A stretch of DNA of 64,000 nucleotides from Nelumbo lutea (lineage: Eukaryota > Streptophyta > Magnoliopsida > Proteales > Nelumbonaceae), in NCBI GenBank assembly GCA_022828595.1, contig JAKGHH010000008.1, forward strand, positions 4,586,728-4,650,727, read 5' to 3'. The notes under the pieces were generated by a model. That model made no database searches. It was not told the origin of the DNA and saw only the letters and a program-made list of their open reading frames with translations. The position numbers were made by a program, and so were the translations under genes. Below are positions 11,590-23,780 of this stretch, in pieces. Within the stretch, counting starts at the first letter, position 1, and the number at the start of each line of letters is the position of its first letter.

Positions 11590-12260
11590 GTTCATTGTCT
11601 GTAAATATCTCCACAATTTCTGGTAAGGATGAAGTTATCAACACAGGACAACTAAGTGTGAGCAGTTCATGACAGATTGTTATCAAGCAGTACAACGGCT
11701 ATGGTGTTTCAATTGCAGGTGCATCTTTGTATGGAGGTTCATCTCTGACCCGAGTACCCCTTGTCTTCAGAGGCGACTGCACGTGTAGCTATAACAGTAA
11801 ATTTTTAGGAGATCACAACATTGATCTCCAGTATGTCCTGTGGTGAACGAAGGATCAACAAAGTTGTTTAGCAACTTCAACATCATATACGGAACCTCCA
11901 TGGCTTGTCCTCGTGTGGTGGGAGTGGCAGCACTTCTGTAAGCAGTCCATCCTGAATGGAGCCCAGTGGCCATTCAATCTGCCATGACGACCACAGCAGA
12001 TTCACTTGATACCACTCTCAAACCCATCACAGAATTCTTAAACTATTAGAAACCCATGAGTCCTCTAGCCACGGGAGTGGGTCACCTCAATCCTAAAGGC
12101 GCTCGACCCTGGACTTGTATATGATGCAAATACAGAGGACTACGAGATGCATCTCTACGTTCTGAATTACACTGAGAAGGAATCAAGAAGATAACAAGGT
12201 CGTCCTCTGACTAGTTAGCCCGTGAAGCGCAAAAGTTTGGTGATGCCTCTTCAACCTTCA
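11590..12260 (+). pseudogene. Subtilisin-like serine protease (subtilase, S8) pseudogene
   Basis: The catalytic-Ser region of a plant secreted subtilase is clear at about 11865-12175: KLFSNFNIIYGTSMACPRVV, then VAALL, a stop (TAA) in place of Lys, then HPEWSPVAIQSAMTTTADSL. After a TAG comes SPLATGVGHLNPK, and after a frameshift DPGLVYDANTEDYEM. The order matches the SBT1-type C-terminal part of the catalytic domain. The His normally after CP in the Ser motif is Arg here. Upstream (about 11700-11760) GYGVSIAGASLYGGSSL followed by VPLVFRGDC fits the region before the protease-associated domain, but the domain itself is absent. The catalytic Asp and His regions are missing. It starts after a CAG acceptor-like site at 11587-11589. 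It is clearly a broken gene. Confidence 0.8.
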
Positions 12261-12870
12261 ATCCAAGAGCTCTTCCTTATGATCTTAGTGTAATTGTATC
12301 TAGTGATCTATGGGGACGTGCTACCCTGTCTTGTGTAGCCCCTTCCAATATTATCAAAATAAAAAAAAAAAGTTTGTGTTTCACTGGAGTTCTCAAGCAA
12401 GGTTCAAAGTATTGATACACCTGTGTATCTTTTAACTAAACCCTGCACTTTTTATATTTTATTTAGTTGTTGATTTACTTACAAGAAAAAAATTGGTCCT
12501 GGTACAATTACTTTAAGATGGATGATTAGGACATAGGCCGCACCTCCTTGTTTTGGTGAAAATTTTCTAATAATGAATGATGTGGCTTTAGCAACCACTA
12601 TGAAAAGGTTATTGTACCTGTAACTATGGGTGCAAATATTCAATTTGAGTAGGCTTGGATTGAAATTCTTTTTCAAAACTCGAATGGGCCTGGCCTGAAG
12701 GCTCAAAGCCATGGTTTTCGAGCCACCATGGTTTTCTATGTGTTGTTGATGGATCTTTGCATTATGCATGTCCCATATTAGTCTGAAAATGATGAAAAAT
12801 TTGGCAATATACCTCTGTTTGTGGTTTGGTGGTAAGTTTTTTTAAGTGCCTAACCGACTCAGCTGTTTGT
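12261..12870. other. Spacer, nothing recognised
   Basis: No coding motif found; includes an A-run at about 12360-12372. Confidence 0.5.
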
Positions 12871-12879
12871 TATTTACTC

Positions 12880-13316
12880 CCACAGGTTTGGTGAAAGTGG
12901 ATCACCTTGTCTTATTCCATTCATAACCTGAAAAAATTCTTTTTGAGTTGCATTTATTTTAATCGACAACTTGGTGCTTGAATACAGAAATTCAGCATTT
13001 TGCATCATCTTTCTGGGAATCCCATTTTCTCCATTTTCACGAAAAAAAAATCCCTTCGGGTTCTATTATATTCCTTTAACGTGTCTATCTTCAGCATGGC
13101 CCATCCTCTGCACTGTTTCTTCATTTTGTTTGCTATCTCTTGTGCTATGATGATACTATCAACACCTTGCCTGCCCTTAATGACTGCAGCCTGTTTTGAA
13201 GCTATTAGTTTTTCTAGTTTTTGCTGCATCCTTAACACATATTTTACAAAGTTACAAACTTGGACTAAAGACCAGCACCAAGAAGCATACAGTTTTAACT
13301 CCGCAGAGAACGTCAC
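12880..13316 (-). pseudogene. LINE reverse transcriptase relic
   Basis: On the minus strand from 13316 the peptide contains LIASKQAAVIKGRQGVDSII, then AQEIANKMKKQCRGWAMLKI and D, which is the central fingers/palm segment of L1-type LINE reverse transcriptase ('SxxQxAFVxGRxIxDNIxxAxE' and 'KIDxxKAYDR' in intact copies). After frameshifts, near 12890-12920, the motif GIRQGDPLSP appears. The AYDR motif has degraded to EYNR. The segment is short, shifted and surrounded by unrelated DNA. Confidence 0.8.
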
Positions 13317-13327
13317 GTCTTCACCAT

Positions 13328-14211
13328 GAGAAACCTTATCACCTTCTTTCTTCAGCTATCGTGCAATGCTACCCTGTCATAAGACAATTACTTAGTAATG
13401 ATAATACAGGATCCTTTTTCAGTTTCAATGCCCACATCATAACAAAATTGAACCTGTGCATACCTCTGCACTGTAGGAGAGAGAGAAGGCATTCCAATCT
13501 CTTGAACCTGTGCATACCTCTGCATTGTAGGGGAGAGAGAAGGCATTCCAATCTCTTGGATATAATAGATATACAGATGCTCCAGAAAATATAAACAATG
13601 GATATAGAGAGGAGGTCTGCTGTGTGCACTAATCAGCAATAGACAGCTATTTCATCTGGACTCCTGTGTGGAGGGCTTAAAGCCTCCAGAGCTCCACTTT
13701 CTTTCTTCACCAGGAGAAACCGTATCACCTTCTTTCTTCAGCTATCATGCAATGTTACCCTATCATAATACATTTATTATTTAGTAATGACAATACAGGA
13801 TCCTTTGTCAGTCTCAATGTCAACATCATAACAAAATTGAACCCATGCATACCTCTGACATTGTAGCAGAGAAAGAGAAGGCATTCAAATCTCTTGGTGT
13901 GGAGGAATCTGCAACCACATTCCATGCAAAAATTAGTATTATGGGTTATAAACTTGGTGCACTCTGGGAAAAACAACTAAACACTAAAAATCAACATCAC
14001 AAGGAAAGGAAAACATGCATTTTTGGCAAACCAATTTTAAGAAGCATATGATGGATGCATACAGATGCTCCAGAAAATCTAAAGCATGGATATTCTCAGA
14101 ATTTAATAGATATAGAGATGAGATCTGCTGTTGAGTGCACCAATCAGCAATGGACAACTGTTTCATCTGGACTCCTGTATGGAGGGCTTAAAGCCTCCAG
14201 AGCTCCACTTG
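13328..14211. repeat. Imperfect tandem duplication, about 380 and 500 bp
   Basis: Copy 1 (about 13328-13703) and copy 2 (about 13711-14211) share the series 'accttctttcttcagctatc', 'cataacaaaattgaacc', 'acagatgctccagaaaat' and 'agggcttaaagcctccagag' in the same order. Copy 2 carries about 120 extra bases (about 13900-14045). The origin of the unit is not recognised; no domain is visible in its short open frames. Confidence 0.8.
13448..13555. repeat. 54-bp tandem duplication inside copy 1
   Basis: Two adjacent units, 13448-13501 and 13502-13555, begin 'ttgaacctgtgcatacctct' and differ at very few bases. Copy 2 of the larger duplication has one unit only, so this event is younger. Confidence 0.88.
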
Positions 14212-14386
14212 ACCTGTGCACAGGCCAAAACCATAGCGCATGGGATGGACAGCTCGCCATCAGTAATTAGTGTGCACAGAAACATATCCAAACAATCTTG
14301 AGATATCCTAAGGCGTAAGCAGAAGGTTGGAAGATTTATGTCTAGCAGACAAATAGCCATCAATTGTTTCTTCTGGTTCTGCACTT

Positions 14387-14425
14387 TCAGATGGATCCCT
14401 AGGGAGTTGAATCAGATTGCTGGGC
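14387..14425 (+). pseudogene. LINE RNase H C-terminal motif relic
   Basis: A short frame reads RWIPRELNQIAG, the end of the RNase H domain that follows reverse transcriptase in many plant LINEs ('RELNxxADxLA'). The Asp after ALA is Gly here. Only this short piece is visible. Confidence 0.5.
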
Positions 14426-14569
14426 TTTCTATTCTTCCTGTTTCAATCTACCAAGGAAAAGAGGGAAGATCATCTGGGGATGCACGAGGAGAGCTGTATT
14501 ATGGACTATGTAGGAAGAGAGAAAGGACAGACTCTTGAATGGCAAGGCTCTGTCTAGAAGTGCAAACAA

Positions 14570-14960
14570 TTGAGAGCTATTCTCTTTTGATGGCATCATA
14601 ATAATTGGATGGTATTAGGTGGCTGGTAATCAGGTCCTACAGTCCAAGGAAATGCAAGGGCATAATAAACTACAGTGCTACACAGTTTGAGGCTGGCAAT
14701 GTCTCTCAACTATCGAATTTTGGTAGTGGAAGGAGATTCAAAAGTGGTGGTGAGCTGGCTTGAAAATGACGGTCTGGTCCCATGGTGGTACAGAAACATT
14801 ATGAGGGTGATAAAATCAGATTATCAGAGTGATGAATAGGTATAAAGTTATCAATCCACAAATAAGCCAATTATTTGGCAGATGAAATTGCAAAACAAGG
14901 GATCAACAGGGGACATCTATTTTGGGGGCTGCTGTGAAACATGCAATGTAAAAGGAGCCG
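14570..14960 (+). pseudogene. LINE RNase H domain relic
   Basis: Readable pieces are LVVEGDSKVVVSWLEND (14718-14769) followed by PWWYRNIMRVIKSDY, and after shifts ADEIAKQG (about 14878-14901). These match the middle and last motifs of the plant RNase H-like domain found at the end of LINE ORF2. Stops interrupt all frames. The downstream 3' part, to about 15090, ends in 'caataaa' and 'ttacaaatc' but has no clean poly(A). Confidence 0.65.
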
Positions 14961-16300
14961 GAGCCATGTAGTTAAAACTTGAAAGGAAGTTAGGGTGACT
15001 TGGCAGAAGCCAACCTAAGGAGGGGTTTACCTGGCATCATTGTATATATAATTCATTCTTTATTCCTTTCAATAAACCATCTCTTACAAATCAAAGGGAA
15101 AAAAGTGTTAAAGAAGAAATCTCTCTAGGATGTTTTCACTTAATATTGAACTTTCAAAGCCAAGAAGGGTTAAAGAATTCAAATCACGTTAACCATAGAT
15201 AATGTGCACCATGGAAGGATAGCCCACCTGAACCTGCTGGAACACATAACACTATACGAGTAGTTTTTAATCACATCTGCAAGGATAATCTTGTTAAAAA
15301 CCATTAATTCATCCGGGGCACCAAACCAGAAGGATTACTAAATTCAAATCCCTTCTAATATTAGGTATAGAAATCTTCCTTTCATACTAAAATGTAACCT
15401 CTTTCTACCTTGACTCTAGAATGCATCCAAAATAAATTCCAAATTCTCTTGCTGATCTCCTGCTATTTATATTTGGTATCTCAGACCATTTCTTTTTCTG
15501 TCTTTTTAGGTGAACAGCCCCTAGGGACATTGACAGCTAATTTAGGCCATCATACAGGAGACGCCTACGCAATCAAGTACTAAAGTTCAAGAATGCAATC
15601 TTGCATAATGCTAGTTCTTTTAGAACTTTTAATACATACAGGAGACTTTGTGGATTGCTAAATGGACCATGGCCTAGTTCACATTGTTCCCATACTCTAC
15701 ATACTTGTTGAGCATAAAGCTTCAAGTGAAGCCTAACCAACAAATTTGAGGTATGATGGAATAGAATTTATTGTTGGGCTCACCCACATGATAAAACCAC
15801 AAAGCATTTGAATGAAATAGCAACCAAGAGAATTCAATAGCAACACTAGAAGAAAAAAGAATCTACTCTTACATCAAGAGCACCTCTCCAACCGCTATTT
15901 TTTTCTTCTCCAACAAGAAAAAAGCCAAATTTCTAAACCCTACATATAAAAGAAACCCTTTAGATGTAAAACCCACCTTAACCTAAAGGAGGGACCACAC
16001 CAACTATTAGATTACAATCTGATCTAATGGTTGAAAAATCTGATACAATCCCAACATTTTCTTTTTGGGATTCTAGCCGATAAGGGTAGCTTTTCAGCTT
16101 TAATAGCAATTAAAATTACATACTTCATATAATAACTAAAATAAGGAAACTTTTTTTAACAAATATAAAAAAAGAGCAGCTGTATACGAAAGGGGAACGC
16201 CGTATGAGATACAATTCGTATATCCTTTTCTTAGGACAGAATTGCCCCTTTATTAAGTTTAACAAAATCTACCCATGCTCTTTCTCTCTTGCGAATGTTT
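14961..16300. other. Unassigned spacer
   Basis: No coding motifs on either strand. Contains the possible LINE 3' UTR (to about 15110), then ordinary AT-rich DNA. Confidence 0.5.

Positions 16301-16303
<3 letters not shown>

Positions 16304-16339
<36 letters not shown>
16304..16339. repeat. (CT)n microsatellite
   Basis: Uninterrupted CT dinucleotides over about 36 bp, followed by generally pyrimidine-rich sequence to about 16500 and a GT-like donor (CTGGTAAGAT at about 16575). Such CT tracts are common in plant 5' UTRs, so this may be a relic leader exon, but no coding exon follows nearby. Confidence 0.85.
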
Positions 16340-16343
<4 letters not shown>

Positions 16344-19300
16344 ATTCATCTCTTTTCTACTCTCAAATCGCTCAAATCTCCCAGCATCTCTCATTCTCTT
16401 GAGTCTCCAATCTTTTTCTCCTTCTCTGTAATCACTTGAGTCTCCCTGCATCGTTCTCTGTTCGTTGGAATGAAGCTCTACGTCTCTTTGCGTCTTCTAG
16501 TTCTTACTCACTTGTTCGAGTGAAGGTCTGCACATTTTGGTTCTCTACTTGGGAGTTTCTCTTCACCTCTGCCTGGTAAGATATTTATTTATTCCCTTTT
16601 ATCAGTTTCTTTCTCTGCCTCTCTTCGCTACTTTTTTGGGTTTCTTTGCCTTGCTTTTAACTGTTAGGGTTTTTCCATTCCAATGTATTCAATAATAATG
16701 GTTAAGATAATCGTGACCAAGTCTACGAATTGTCTCCATTCAAGACTCAAGAAGTTGTTTGTTCCTTTCTTTTTTTCCCATCTCTTTATTTCATGCTCTG
16801 ATACGAATTCATTGAATATATTGAAGATGTTTTAGTTGTGAATGATGTTATTGATATGTATTAAGTTGTGTTGATGTAAGTTGGGCCATTACTCCAATCC
16901 AAAAAGTTTATTTCATGTAAATTGACATGCTCTTATTGATATGTATTAACAACTAAGTTTTTTATATGCTCATTAAAATTCCTATTAAATTCTTAAGAGA
17001 ACCGTTATAAAATCTTCCAATTATCGTATTCCACATTAATTGAAAAGCATGAAAATGTCTTGCTTTTCGAAGTCGTCCCAATAAGCAAAGATTGTTTAAC
17101 ATCTTAAAAAATTAGGACCTTGTAGCTAGTAGCTCATCAAGTCAATTTTGGGTATTTGTTGTTTGGATTCAATAAAGATTCTAGTATTAAATATGTTGGG
17201 CTTAATTTTTTTGACATTGTTGTTGTAGATCTTTGGTGTTTAAGGTGTTGGAGAGAGAGGAAATTCAAGTGGTGTTCATTATAAGTAACTATGTGTGGCT
17301 TCAATTGTTTTCCTTTGTCTTTCAAACTGTTCTGTGAAAAAGTAGAGAAGAGAAGCTTCGGTTTTCCACTTCCAAATCATTTTGTCTAGCACACCTAAGG
17401 TTGGGCAACAGCTTTGGAGGTTGGATAAGAGAGCTACTATCTTCTTTAATTCCCAGTTTTGTAACTTTTCAACTCTTAGTCTTAGGTTGGGCAACAGCCT
17501 TAGAAACCTGTAGAAGAAATCACAGCCCTGCTCGTTGAATATGTGAAAACATGATGAAAGCTTTTCATTGGTCCCACTATGTTGGTGCTGAGTTGTGTAT
17601 AGAGACAATTACTAATTGTTATGTATATAATAAGCATCAAAGGACCCCTTGGACATGGTTGTAGAGGCCTCAACTTTCAAAGGGACCCTTGGACATGAAC
17701 ATGTAACTTATCTCCTTTTTTATATGTATTTGATGACAATGTAGCTTTAGTCATCTAGAGAATTGATTCCAAGAAATTGGTTGCTATCGAACATGATTCT
17801 ATTTTCGAGAAAACAAGAAACCAATGACTACACTAAACATATTTGGTGATTTTCATTGACATGAACCTTTTTGGGTCAATTGAATTTGAATTTGTACAAA
17901 GGGTAGCTAGTTTTGTAGTTGATTTGTTATTGTAGTCTTGTGGGGGATCAAGGTGTAGAAGGAAGATCCACTAGTGATCTAGTTGATTTCTTGCATAGAG
18001 GTGTAAATCAGGTTGTGTAGGGTCAGCACGACACGACTTTGCCCTCGCCTGTGCTTGGTGGATCGTACCGTGTTGGCCTGGCCCTTTAGAGGTCAGGCAT
18101 GGCATGGCCCATGTCTTGAGGCTTGGTGGGCCCCGGCTAGCCAAGCCATGAGAGGGCATCTTTTTTAATAAAAATTGAAAAAATAATGAAGAATTCATAA
18201 TAAATTAAAAAATAGGCAAAATTTAAAAAAACTCTTAAAATTTTATTTTATATGAAATTTTATGTATTCAATATGTAATAATAAAATGAAATTAAAAAAT
18301 TACAATATAATTGGAATAAAATAGTATAATAAAATTATAAATAAAAATGTATATTATATATATATACATACATACATACATACATAAACATACATATATA
18401 TATGTATGTATATATAAAAACATGCATGATATTTATGTGAAATATCATTTTATATTTTTTTGCTATTTTAATGTTTTTAGGGTCATTATCTGTGTGATAA
18501 CAAAGAAACAAAATGTTGAAAGAGGAAAGGAGGAGAAAGCGAAAACAAAGAGTATGCTCATTTATACAAATATGGACAAAAGATCTTGAAGAAGATGGCT
18601 TTTGAAGAAGTCAAGATTTTCTTGTATGCAACTAAAAGTCAAGATTACTTGTTCCTGATGGTATAAAACTTTGATGTTTCAGCTAGTTGTAAGAGCCATT
18701 CTTGATCTAGACAAAGCAGAAACCTTTTTATGGCTGTTCTTTTGGAAATTCGGGTTCATCTGGGGTGTAGGACATGTGTTTTAAGAGAGTCTTGTGGCTT
18801 ATTCTGGTCCTAGTTGGTCTTACAAATCAGGAAGTTTTTCCCTTCCTACTACGGCCTAGATTATTTTAGTTGCACACGAATGGAAAAAAGGCAGGTTGAA
18901 TTTAACTCCTTGATGCTCTAAAATTGTGTGAAGGGAATCAAAGTGGGAATGTGGAATTTGTCTCCTGATGTAATGACTGCAAGTAATTGCTCTCTATTTG
19001 TCTCTGTTTCAGTGTTTCAGTGCAAGTTATCACCATTGATGCACACCTTGTATTATTATTTAATCCTGGAAGCCGATATTTATCTTACAATACAGTGTGA
19101 CACATATTTGATGCTTTCAACCTTGATTGGAGAGTTGACATGGCAATGTTGGACATGTTTTTTCATGGGCCCCACCTTATCTCTGGGATGAAACTTGTTT
19201 ACCAACATTTCTCTTATTAGAATATATATCTTTTGGTGTTTCCACATGAACAAAATTTTGACTGTGTAAGCTATTCATTTGCAGGTTTTATTTCTCCTGC

Positions 19301-19470
19301 TATATCCTTTTAGCCTAAACAAGCAGAGGTTTAGTGTCCTTGAACGGATTCTGCAAGTTTTTAGTCTTTCATTCAATATTTTGTACTTTTATATTTCTAA
19401 GTTCCATGCTAAGTAATTTGCGGGTTTTTTTTTTTTGTTGCAGATTATGTTGAAAAGTCCTGCTAGCTAC
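16340..19470. other. Unassigned, possible long intron or spacer
   Basis: No recognised exons. At 18010-18170 there is a 'gtgccgggcc'-type GC-rich block resembling the ends of common plant MITEs, and at 18345-18420 TA/TACA simple repeats. 17640-17700 contains a partial duplication of 'aaaggaccccttggacatg'. Confidence 0.45.
18345..18420. repeat. TA/TACA/TATG simple repeats
   Basis: A run of TATATA, then (ATAC)n, then (TATG)n and TATATA; the two halves are partly self-complementary and could form a small hairpin. Confidence 0.75.
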
Positions 19471-19477
19471 TGGAATT

Positions 19478-19561
19478 ATGCAGCCCGAGCAATTTGAGCA
19501 AGTCGAGTTTAGACTAAAGCCAGGTGATGATATCAGTGTTGGATCTCCTAGGTTCCTCTGA
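19478..19561 (+). CDS. Short exon-like open frame, unrecognised
   Basis: After a T-tract and CAG (about 19443) an ATG opens a 27-codon frame rich in acidic residues (MQPEQFEQVEFRLKPGDDIS...) ending in TGA. Its position after a polypyrimidine acceptor and its balanced composition suggest a real or former exon. I cannot assign it to a family. Confidence 0.25.
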   Translation: MQPEQFEQVEFRLKPGDDISVGSPRFL

Positions 19562-20886
19562 ATATCAGTTATTGTTCGTAATCTTGTACAGTCACAGTTG
19601 TAATTGATCTCTACTTCTAACCATTATAAATTGATACCTAGGATCAGTCGAAATTCACTGAATCCTAGAGTTTCTTCTTCAGTTATTATTTGTTCTCTTC
19701 TTCAGTTATTATTTGTTCTTTCTCCGATTCCTTTTGTTTTTACTCTCAGCAAGGAGAGCTTGCAATCAGGTTTTATATTCTACGTTTCTACTCTTGAACT
19801 TACGGTCAAAAGTAAACCAAACTATTTGTTCCCTTCAGTGTATTTATTATTCATGTCTAACTTTATCAGCTGAGATGTTCTAAGTCTTGTAGATGGTTTG
19901 GGACCCTGATACACCATGTGTCCCATAGTTTCATAGGAGACTGCATATATTATAATCAACCTATGCATTTCTAGGTTTCCTTTAAGTTGCAGTAGAGCTC
20001 TTTCCCACCAGACAAATGAACCCAATAATATGTATATAGTTATATAGTTACAGGTTGGCAATCATTGGTTTGGCTTATTATTAGCCCATCCGATCTCTGA
20101 AGTTGGTCCAATTCAATGTGTGTACATCTGCTAGACTGCTACAAACATCTCAAATTGTTGAACTGCCTATATTGTATTATGAATCATTTAACAACCCCCA
20201 CCCAAATCTGAAATATTGCTTATTAATTCTGTTTTGGTATCTTGATCTGTAGTTGCCTAGGTGTTTTTTTTTTTTTTTTAAGTAAAAATTATCCTAGGGT
20301 AGCTCACTAGGTTCCATAGCAACGGGCAACTGTATTTCCATGACAATTGTCCATGATTTTCATAAGTATAAACTTAATGTTAAAGTATAGAAACTCAGCA
20401 ACGAAGAATAATTTTATTACATTGAGTAGAGATAAAGTAAACAAAGATTGAAAGGATGGTCAGCCTCAACTAACCTTCAAATTCAGGTTCATTGTTAAGT
20501 ACAAATCCCCCTTGTTGCATTCCCCAAAACATAGAACTCGTCACCCCCTGTTTTGCCAGCAATTCAACTAAACCATGGCCCCAGAATTGTTTATATGCGT
20601 AGCAAATATTCATGGAGAGATTGAACAATCTCTAGTCTGTGGGCATAAATTACTGTCTATTATTTCACATAAATATGCAGGCAGTCTGAATGTCTGACCA
20701 TTCAATATCCATTCTTATTCTTAAGAAATCGTATACAGAATTAGCAGTTTGATATGTTAATGACGGTGATTTGATGGTTATTTTATTTTTCTTACATTAA
20801 AATATAGAATGGAATCTGTGATTCATAATCTGTGGTCAAGGATATGTTGATGATATCTAACCTTCTCTTTGAACTCAACTTGACAG
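19562..20886. other. Spacer, nothing recognised
   Basis: AT-rich, with a duplicated 'ttcttcagttattatttgttct' at about 19674-19722 and a poly-T run near 20264. Confidence 0.45.
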
Positions 20887-21058
20887 GATTGATGAGAACA
20901 TGGATGACGCACTGGCAAATGAGAACATGGATTGATGAGAACTCAACCTCAACAGTATCTCATCCAACCGGTGGCTGATGATTAAGATAATTGTTGTATT
21001 GATTGTATTCCTCGTGATTTTCCTATTTTTTGGGGGCATAACATTATATCAAGAATAA
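20887..21058 (+). pseudogene. Syntaxin (SYP31/SYP32-like Qa-SNARE) C-terminal exon
   Basis: After a TTGACAG acceptor the frame reads IDENMDDALAN, the end of the Qa-SNARE helix. Then a scrambled 30-bp stretch repeats 'gatgagaacatggat' instead of the expected coding bases. From 20948 the frame LNSISSNRWLMIKIIVVLIV followed by FLVIFLFFGGI runs to TAA. This is the linker and single C-terminal membrane anchor of Golgi syntaxins of the SYP3 group. The SNARE-helix N-terminal part and the Habc domain are not in the upstream 4.5 kb. It is a lone last exon with an internal disruption, so a gene fragment or pseudogene. Confidence 0.75.
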
Positions 21059-23780
21059 CTAAAAAAAAATAGAAAGAAAGTGCCTTTTCAAAGGCCACGG
21101 GCCTTACACCGTCAATTGATCAAGTCTCATCCAACATTTCAAAAATTATATTTGCAGTTTTGCACTGCCTTGTTGTACATAACATCATAAGCTTTTTGTG
21201 TGTATATACAATGAGAAGTCTACCATTATTCTTCCCTTATATTTTCTCGGGTAAGTTGTTGTTAGGATGACATGTCTTCATAGCTTCTTCTTCAGTTCTT
21301 TCCCATTTGCATTTCATCAGTGTGTTTGTGTGTTTGAAAGTTGAAACAGAGAGCAGAATTAGTATAAGTTCATTGAGTGGTCGTGCTTATTCTTAGTTGA
21401 CGTCTGTGAATGAACAAAATTACTAACTATTAACTATAAAGAGCATTTGGTTTGGCGAGGTTAAGATGTATCAATTATCGATTTGAGTGTGAGACTGATG
21501 AACTCTAGCAAATTGTTAAAATATTGGTGGACGTTGATGTTGCATTTTCTTGGCACTCCATTTGTTCTCATTGTAGTTTCATTTGAGTGCAATCTGGTCT
21601 ACATCTTTCTTTACTTTGCTTCATCTTTTATTTTTCTTGATCCATATTGCAAACAAACTAACCCATGCTAAAACTCAAAACTAAAATAAACCAGAATTTG
21701 TACTCAATAGTCAATTTGTTTACAAACATGGAAATGAGATCGCACAACAAACTAACAAGTAACAAGAGGGGACTGGGGATCCTCTTAAGAAGTAAGAGAT
21801 AAGAGGAAACAAACAGGCCCACACTTTAGCCTAGATTAACTCCTAGGCAGAAGTCAAATATCCTATATTTGCCCTTGACACATGAATATAATTCTCAAAA
21901 GATTTGACCCATGACCCTACAAGGATTTTGGTTTTGTATCAGGTTTGAGTCTGAAAAGAACTGATCCAAACATTACCAACTAAGATATTTACCACTGTTA
22001 ATTACTCAATTTTCATGTTTAAAAGAATTGATATTTAGCCATCACCGTGTCTAGAGAACACAGGCTTCAGTTCCACCAAATGGGCTTAAATTATAACTAA
22101 GTTTTAGGAAATGGACTTATATGTTATACACCCGACTGTTTGCCAAATCCTTTAAAATGCCTTTACATTCTAACAATTGACTAATTGTATTAATACTGTC
22201 ACATTCCATTGGCACGTGATTGTTGTAACTTTTTAAAACCCAATTTTCTCCTTAAAACCATTCACATTCCATTGTTGTTAGATTTGACAAGGGTCACCAA
22301 TTTTCAAGAACCTACACCTAGCTATTTGTTATAACTTCATGTGGACCAAACTAGATTAGACTTTAAACTTTTTACTGATTTTCAAGGGGAAAATTTCCAA
22401 GAGAGGAGGGTGATGTAAGCCATGGGGCTGCATGGTGTAATAGCATAACTAGGGGTGCAAATGGATCGGATCATGATCCGATTCGATCCTATTTGGTTGA
22501 ATTTAGTTCACCTCTGTTCAGATCTTGACATCGGATAATATGATCCGACCAGAAAGTGGATCAAATTAGGATCAACCCAATTACAAAGGGTTAGCAAATG
22601 GAGAAGATATGGGAAGATGTGAGGATGAAAACAGACCTTAGTAGAAGATGAGGATGAGAACTCCAATTTCCAGAGACGAATCTGTGTTCCTTGTCTACTA
22701 AGCACCTAAAACACATGGAAGGAAAAACGTTCTTGATAAAAAAATGCAAAAATAAAACATGGATGATGTGTGAAACAAAATTCTGTCTCCTTGTCATCTG
22801 AGAAGACGAAGACTAGGTTACTGTCGCTAGAGAAGACAAAGACAATATCTTATCTCCTTGTCGTCTGAGATCTAAGATCAAAGTTGATGGAGGAAGAGAA
22901 GGGTGTTTTTCGTAGAACAAAATACCAAATAGCATGAAAGCCTGAAAGGGGATGTGAGTATTTACCGGAGGCCGTAAACCTCACTGGAGATGAAAGATAA
23001 AGTGGTTGGAGTTCAGACCGTTGCAAAGGTGGGAGATGAGAACAGTCCACCCTCGACAAAATTTTCTCACTCGTCACGCAACTTTTGTGTTTCACTGGGG
23101 TTGCACCTATTTGGTGAGACCCCGCGTCCCTTATTTTGAGAATACTAATCCCATCTCATCGCATCATATCTCTCGAAACGAACATGAGAAAATAGAAATA
23201 TTCGGCAAATATTCCTATTTTCTCATCCATATTGCACGAACCAAACGGACTGCAAGGGAAATGTTCTATATTTTTCCTTTTATATGTTCTAACCTCACCT
23301 CTAATCTTGCCTCCTTCACCCTCGCTTCCCACCTCCTTCAATCCCTAATTCTTTCTCCCCTTCATACTCCTCTGCTGAACCTCTATCCCCTTTTCCTCCT
23401 ATGCTCCCCAACAGTTCTTCCGCATCCCTCGTTTCCTTTTGCCCCTTCAACCCCATCCACCTCATGTCCTTGTCTGCTCTCCCCCTTTTCTGCGACTCTA
23501 CTTTCAATACTTCTCGACAAAGGCAAAATAATCTCCCCACTCTGTTTTTTATTACTACCATATGTTTTAAGGGTTCAGTTTAATACATGTGCTGGACATA
23601 ATTGGTAACCTAATTTCACATGTTCATATTTGTAGGTTTCTTTGGAGTGAACCCATCTATGAATCCTTATCCACGAATACAGAATGTTCATATTTCCTAG
23701 AGTGAAACCATCTATAATTTCACATGTTCATATTGCCTAGAATTTGTAATAGCTTGGAAGTTGCTTTACACTGTGTACAG
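21059..23780. other. Spacer with a MITE-like end, no gene
   Basis: No coding motif. At 22452 'taggggtgcaaatggatcgg' resembles the terminal sequence of hAT MITEs seen elsewhere in the window, but no partner end is visible. A 200-codon frame at 23006-23608 is T/C-rich low complexity and is not believed to be coding. Confidence 0.5.

Noticed and set aside
22452..22475. TAGGGGTGCAAATGG as a full hAT MITE
   Set aside because: No matching inverted end or target duplication was found downstream; kept only as a possible remnant.
23006..23608. 200-codon plus-strand open frame
   Set aside because: Pyrimidine-rich low-complexity sequence (long Ser/Leu/Pro/Phe runs), overlapping open frames on the other strand, and no domain; open by composition.
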